A stretch of DNA of 64,000 nt from Verrucomicrobiota bacterium (GTDB lineage Bacteria; Verrucomicrobiota; Lentisphaeria; Oligosphaerales; Oligosphaeraceae): assembly GCA_019136135.1 (NCBI GenBank), contig JAGVUR010000084.1, positions 45,981-109,980 on the forward strand, written 5' to 3'. How positions within the stretch are numbered: the stretch's first letter is position 1; each line of letters opens with the position of its first letter. The notes beneath the pieces are model-generated. The model had not been told where the DNA came from, made no database searches, and saw only the letters and a program-made list of their open reading frames with translations. This document shows, in pieces, positions 61,827 to 64,000 of the stretch. Both the position numbers and the translations under genes were made by a program.

Positions 61827-62654
61827 ATGACAAACAAACCACAATTCGGAATCGGCGTCGGAATGGGTTTTGACACAGTTTCAGTCTCCGACCAAATCAA
61901 GGCGATTGCCAAGGCGGGGTACGACGCCACCTTCACAGGCTGGAGCGACGGGTGTGACATACAAGGCTGGACGGACGAAATCAAGGGCAACAACCTGATC
62001 TTCCAATCCGTGCATGCGCCCTTCGGAAAGGTTGACAAAATCTGGGAAACCGACCAGGAAGGCGAGGATCAAATCGCCATGCTGATCCGGTGCCTGGACG
62101 ATTGCGCCAAGGTCGGCGTCAAGATCATGGTCGCCCATGTGATCATCGGAATGGATAGGCACTCGCCAAACGACCGAGGTGTGCAACGCTTCAGGAGACT
62201 TGTCGAGGAAGCCGAAAAGAGGAACGTCGTCGTCGCCTTTGAAAACACGGAGGGCCTTGAATACCTTGAAGCCGTGATGAACCAATGCAAGGATTCACCT
62301 GCCTGCGGATACTGCCTAGACACGGGACACGAACTCTGCTACAACTACGGCAAGGATACATTGGCTCTTTTCGGGAACAAGGTTGTCGCCACACATATCA
62401 ACGACAACTTGGGGATGACTGACGTCAACACGATGACTTGGCATGACGACGCACACCTGCTGCCCTTCGACGGCATCGCAGACTGGCCCAATGTCAAGGC
62501 GCGCCTGGACAAGGCAAACTACGACGGCATCTATACGATGGAATTGACCCGAAACAGCAAGCCAGGCAAGGATACCCATCGAATCTACCAGGACTGGTCG
62601 CTGGACACTTTCCTCCAGGAAGCCCTCAAACGCGCCAGGAAAATCTTCAGTTAG
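61827..62654 (+). CDS. Sugar phosphate isomerase/epimerase-like TIM barrel protein
   Basis: The 275-residue protein belongs to the xylose isomerase-like barrel group: AIAKAGYDATFTGWSDG, LIFQSVHAPFGKVDKIW, VGVKIMVAHVIIG, VVVAFENTEGLEYLEAVM (metal Glu), CGYCLDTGHELCY (Asp and His ligands), ATHINDNLG and HLLPFDGIADWPNVKARL. Such proteins isomerise or epimerise sugars or cleave related bonds with a metal. It may be co-transcribed with the PyrK-like gene upstream. Substrate not determinable. Confidence 0.88.
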   Translation: MTNKPQFGIGVGMGFDTVSVSDQIKAIAKAGYDATFTGWSDGCDIQGWTDEIKGNNLIFQSVHAPFGKVDKIWETDQEGEDQIAMLIRCLDDCAKVGVKIMVAHVIIGMDRHSPNDRGVQRFRRLVEEAEKRNVVVAFENTEGLEYLEAVMNQCKDSPACGYCLDTGHELCYNYGKDTLALFGNKVVATHINDNLGMTDVNTMTWHDDAHLLPFDGIADWPNVKARLDKANYDGIYTMELTRNSKPGKDTHRIYQDWSLDTFLQEALKRARKIFS

Positions 62655-62689
62655 CTTCTACCCTTCATAAAAGCACCCCAGGAGTCCCC

Positions 62690-63862
62690 ATGCGAATCAC
62701 AGCCTTGATCGTCGCCTGCCTCGTCCTGTTGGCCACCGCCCAGGAAAGCCCCAAGCCAAGCAACGCAGTCAGCCTTCAGTTGCCACAGGCGATCTACGCC
62801 GTGCCTAACGTGGAAATCAACGTCTACTTTGACAACATCATCCTAGCGATCAATCCGGACAACTATGTCTTTGACGTGGATTGTCGAAAAGGAACCAACC
62901 AGCAAAAACGCTGGACGTACGTCCCTACGCCTGAAGACAAGGGAACCTACGATTGGTCCATCACGGTCATCGGGCAACAGGGGATCGTCGCCGAAGCCAA
63001 GACGAAACTGGTTGTGACAGCGGAAGACTCAGGCGTGGGGAAATCGACGACCGTCCTGATCGTCGGAGACAGCCTAACCAATGCCACTGTATATCCCACT
63101 AGGCTATTCGAGTTGATGAAAGGCGACAAGAACTCCGCCTTTCGGATGATTGGCACCAACGGTCCTGGCGGCAAGCCGCAGCCCGATGGCGTCGCCCACG
63201 AAGGCTGGGGCGGCTGGACCTGGGGCACGTTCCTGTACAAGACCAAGGCAAGCAAAGCCGTCAATCCCCCGCCCTACGACAGGCCAAGCGCCTTCCTGAA
63301 AATTGACGAAAACGGACAAGGCGTCTTCGATTTCCAAATGTACCTGGACAAGACCAACAATGGGAATCCGCCTGATTTCATCATGATCCAACTGGGCGTC
63401 AACGATGTATTCGGCGCCAAGGACGACAACATCGAAAACACATGCAAAGCGATCATGAACAATGCTGACAAGCTTATTGCAGAGTTCAAGAAAGGAGCGC
63501 CTAACGCACTCATCGGAGTCGGACTCGTAACGCCAGGAGCAAAATCACAGGACGCATTCGGAGAAAACTACAAGTGCGGACAAACTCGGTGGCAGTACAA
63601 GAAAAATCAGCATCGACTCAATCAGGTGATGCTCGAAAAATTCAACGGGAAAGATCCAAAGGTCATACTGATCCCTACCAGCATCAATCTTGATTGCGAA
63701 AACAACTACCCGACGAGACATGACGACGTCAACCTCGGAAACACCCAGAAAATCATCCGTCAAAACAACGGTGTCCACCCATCGCCGGAAGGCTATCGCC
63801 AAATGGGCGATACCTACTACGCATGGCTCAAGGCGGCACTTAACAACGACCTGATCCCCTAG
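62690..63862 (+). CDS. Secreted SGNH/GDSL esterase-like protein
   Basis: The 390-residue product has a signal peptide (MRITALIVACLVLLATAQ), an Ig-like N-terminal domain (about 25-110), and an SGNH hydrolase domain. Block I is LIVGDSLTNA with the nucleophile Ser, block III is LGVNDVFG, and block V is NNGVHPSPEGYRQMG with the catalytic His. Members include acetyl xylan and rhamnogalacturonan acetylesterases, so release of ester groups from plant or algal glycans is likely but not proven. It is followed directly by the GTCCGACCC array at the window edge. Confidence 0.88.
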   Translation: MRITALIVACLVLLATAQESPKPSNAVSLQLPQAIYAVPNVEINVYFDNIILAINPDNYVFDVDCRKGTNQQKRWTYVPTPEDKGTYDWSITVIGQQGIVAEAKTKLVVTAEDSGVGKSTTVLIVGDSLTNATVYPTRLFELMKGDKNSAFRMIGTNGPGGKPQPDGVAHEGWGGWTWGTFLYKTKASKAVNPPPYDRPSAFLKIDENGQGVFDFQMYLDKTNNGNPPDFIMIQLGVNDVFGAKDDNIENTCKAIMNNADKLIAEFKKGAPNALIGVGLVTPGAKSQDAFGENYKCGQTRWQYKKNQHRLNQVMLEKFNGKDPKVILIPTSINLDCENNYPTRHDDVNLGNTQKIIRQNNGVHPSPEGYRQMGDTYYAWLKAALNNDLIP

Positions 63863-63865
63863 CAC

Positions 63866-64000
63866 ATGAATGCTGAATGACAAGTCTGACCCGTCCGACC
63901 CGTCCGACCCGTCCGACCCGTCCGACCCGTCCGACCCGTCCGACCCGTCCGACCCGTCCGACCCGTCCGACCCGTCCGACCCGTCCGACCCGTCCGACCC
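63866..64000. repeat. GTCCGACCC tandem array at the window edge
   Basis: ATGAATGCTGAATGACAAG (63867-63885) is followed by about thirteen uninterrupted 9-bp GTCCGACCC units continuing past the window end. It is the most regular array of the window and follows the stop of the SGNH hydrolase gene by a few bases. Confidence 0.95.

Overview
The window looks like a chromosomal segment of a heterotrophic member of the Planctomycetes-Verrucomicrobia-Chlamydiae group, most likely Lentisphaerota (Victivallales-like). This rests on gene content: many large secreted glycan-active proteins without any SusC/SusD-type pair, a DUF6784/DUF6785-type membrane protein, a TrpB2-type enzyme, LVIVD-repeat and sialidase-like proteins, and a Gram-negative-type MraZ-RsmH-FtsL-FtsI division cluster. 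It also has abundant intergenic GTCCGACCC tandem arrays. The taxonomic call is inference; there is no rRNA in the window.

Layout. 1-5030: the end of an unidentified gene, a Pro/Val/His-rich exported protein, a beta-helix protein, a repeat block, and a hydroxyacid dehydrogenase/HpcH-type aldolase pair. 5677-14823: four glycan-active enzymes or relatives. 15135-20039: an LVIVD beta-propeller protein, then an operon of two amidohydrolase-fold proteins and a class III aminotransferase. 20161-24054: two small exported proteins, a repeat block and a polytopic membrane protein. 24184-33792: tRNA-Ser(GCU), a PfkB kinase-HAD fusion, a DEAD-box helicase with a repetitive basic tail, a KdkA-like kinase, an ABC-F ATPase, ArgG with a shifted C-terminus, and PanD. 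34162-35332: an AT-rich island with a Panacea-domain gene abutting a small two-helix membrane protein, a candidate toxin-antitoxin pair. 35355-46426: a GH20-like enzyme, TrpB2, and a long plus-strand run. That run holds a polar amino acid ABC transporter coupled to a sialidase-like protein and a NodB deacetylase, then a zinc-finger membrane protein, an Fe-S reductase and a VWA protein. 46441-49057: large repeat blocks around an ankyrin-like lipoprotein. 49058-54995: a divergent glycyl radical enzyme and a 1287-residue GH42-like enzyme. 55363-60842: five 10-bp-spaced MraZ-type boxes, mraZ-rsmH-ftsL-ftsI, a structured RNA-like element and an IclR regulator. 61012-64000: PyrK, a sugar phosphate isomerase-like protein, an SGNH hydrolase, and a GTCCGACCC array running off the window.

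How it fits together: most of the accessory content suggests a glycan forager. Secreted hydrolases release sugars, and cytoplasmic dehydrogenases, aldolases, isomerases and kinases process them. Housekeeping genes are interspersed singly rather than in long operons. The intergenic DNA is unusually rich in two dispersed repeat families. One is a composite element combining a GCATGTCACATGC palindrome, GGGACT repeats, GTCCGACCC arrays and ATTCAGCATTC motifs. The other is a MITE-like inverted-repeat element.
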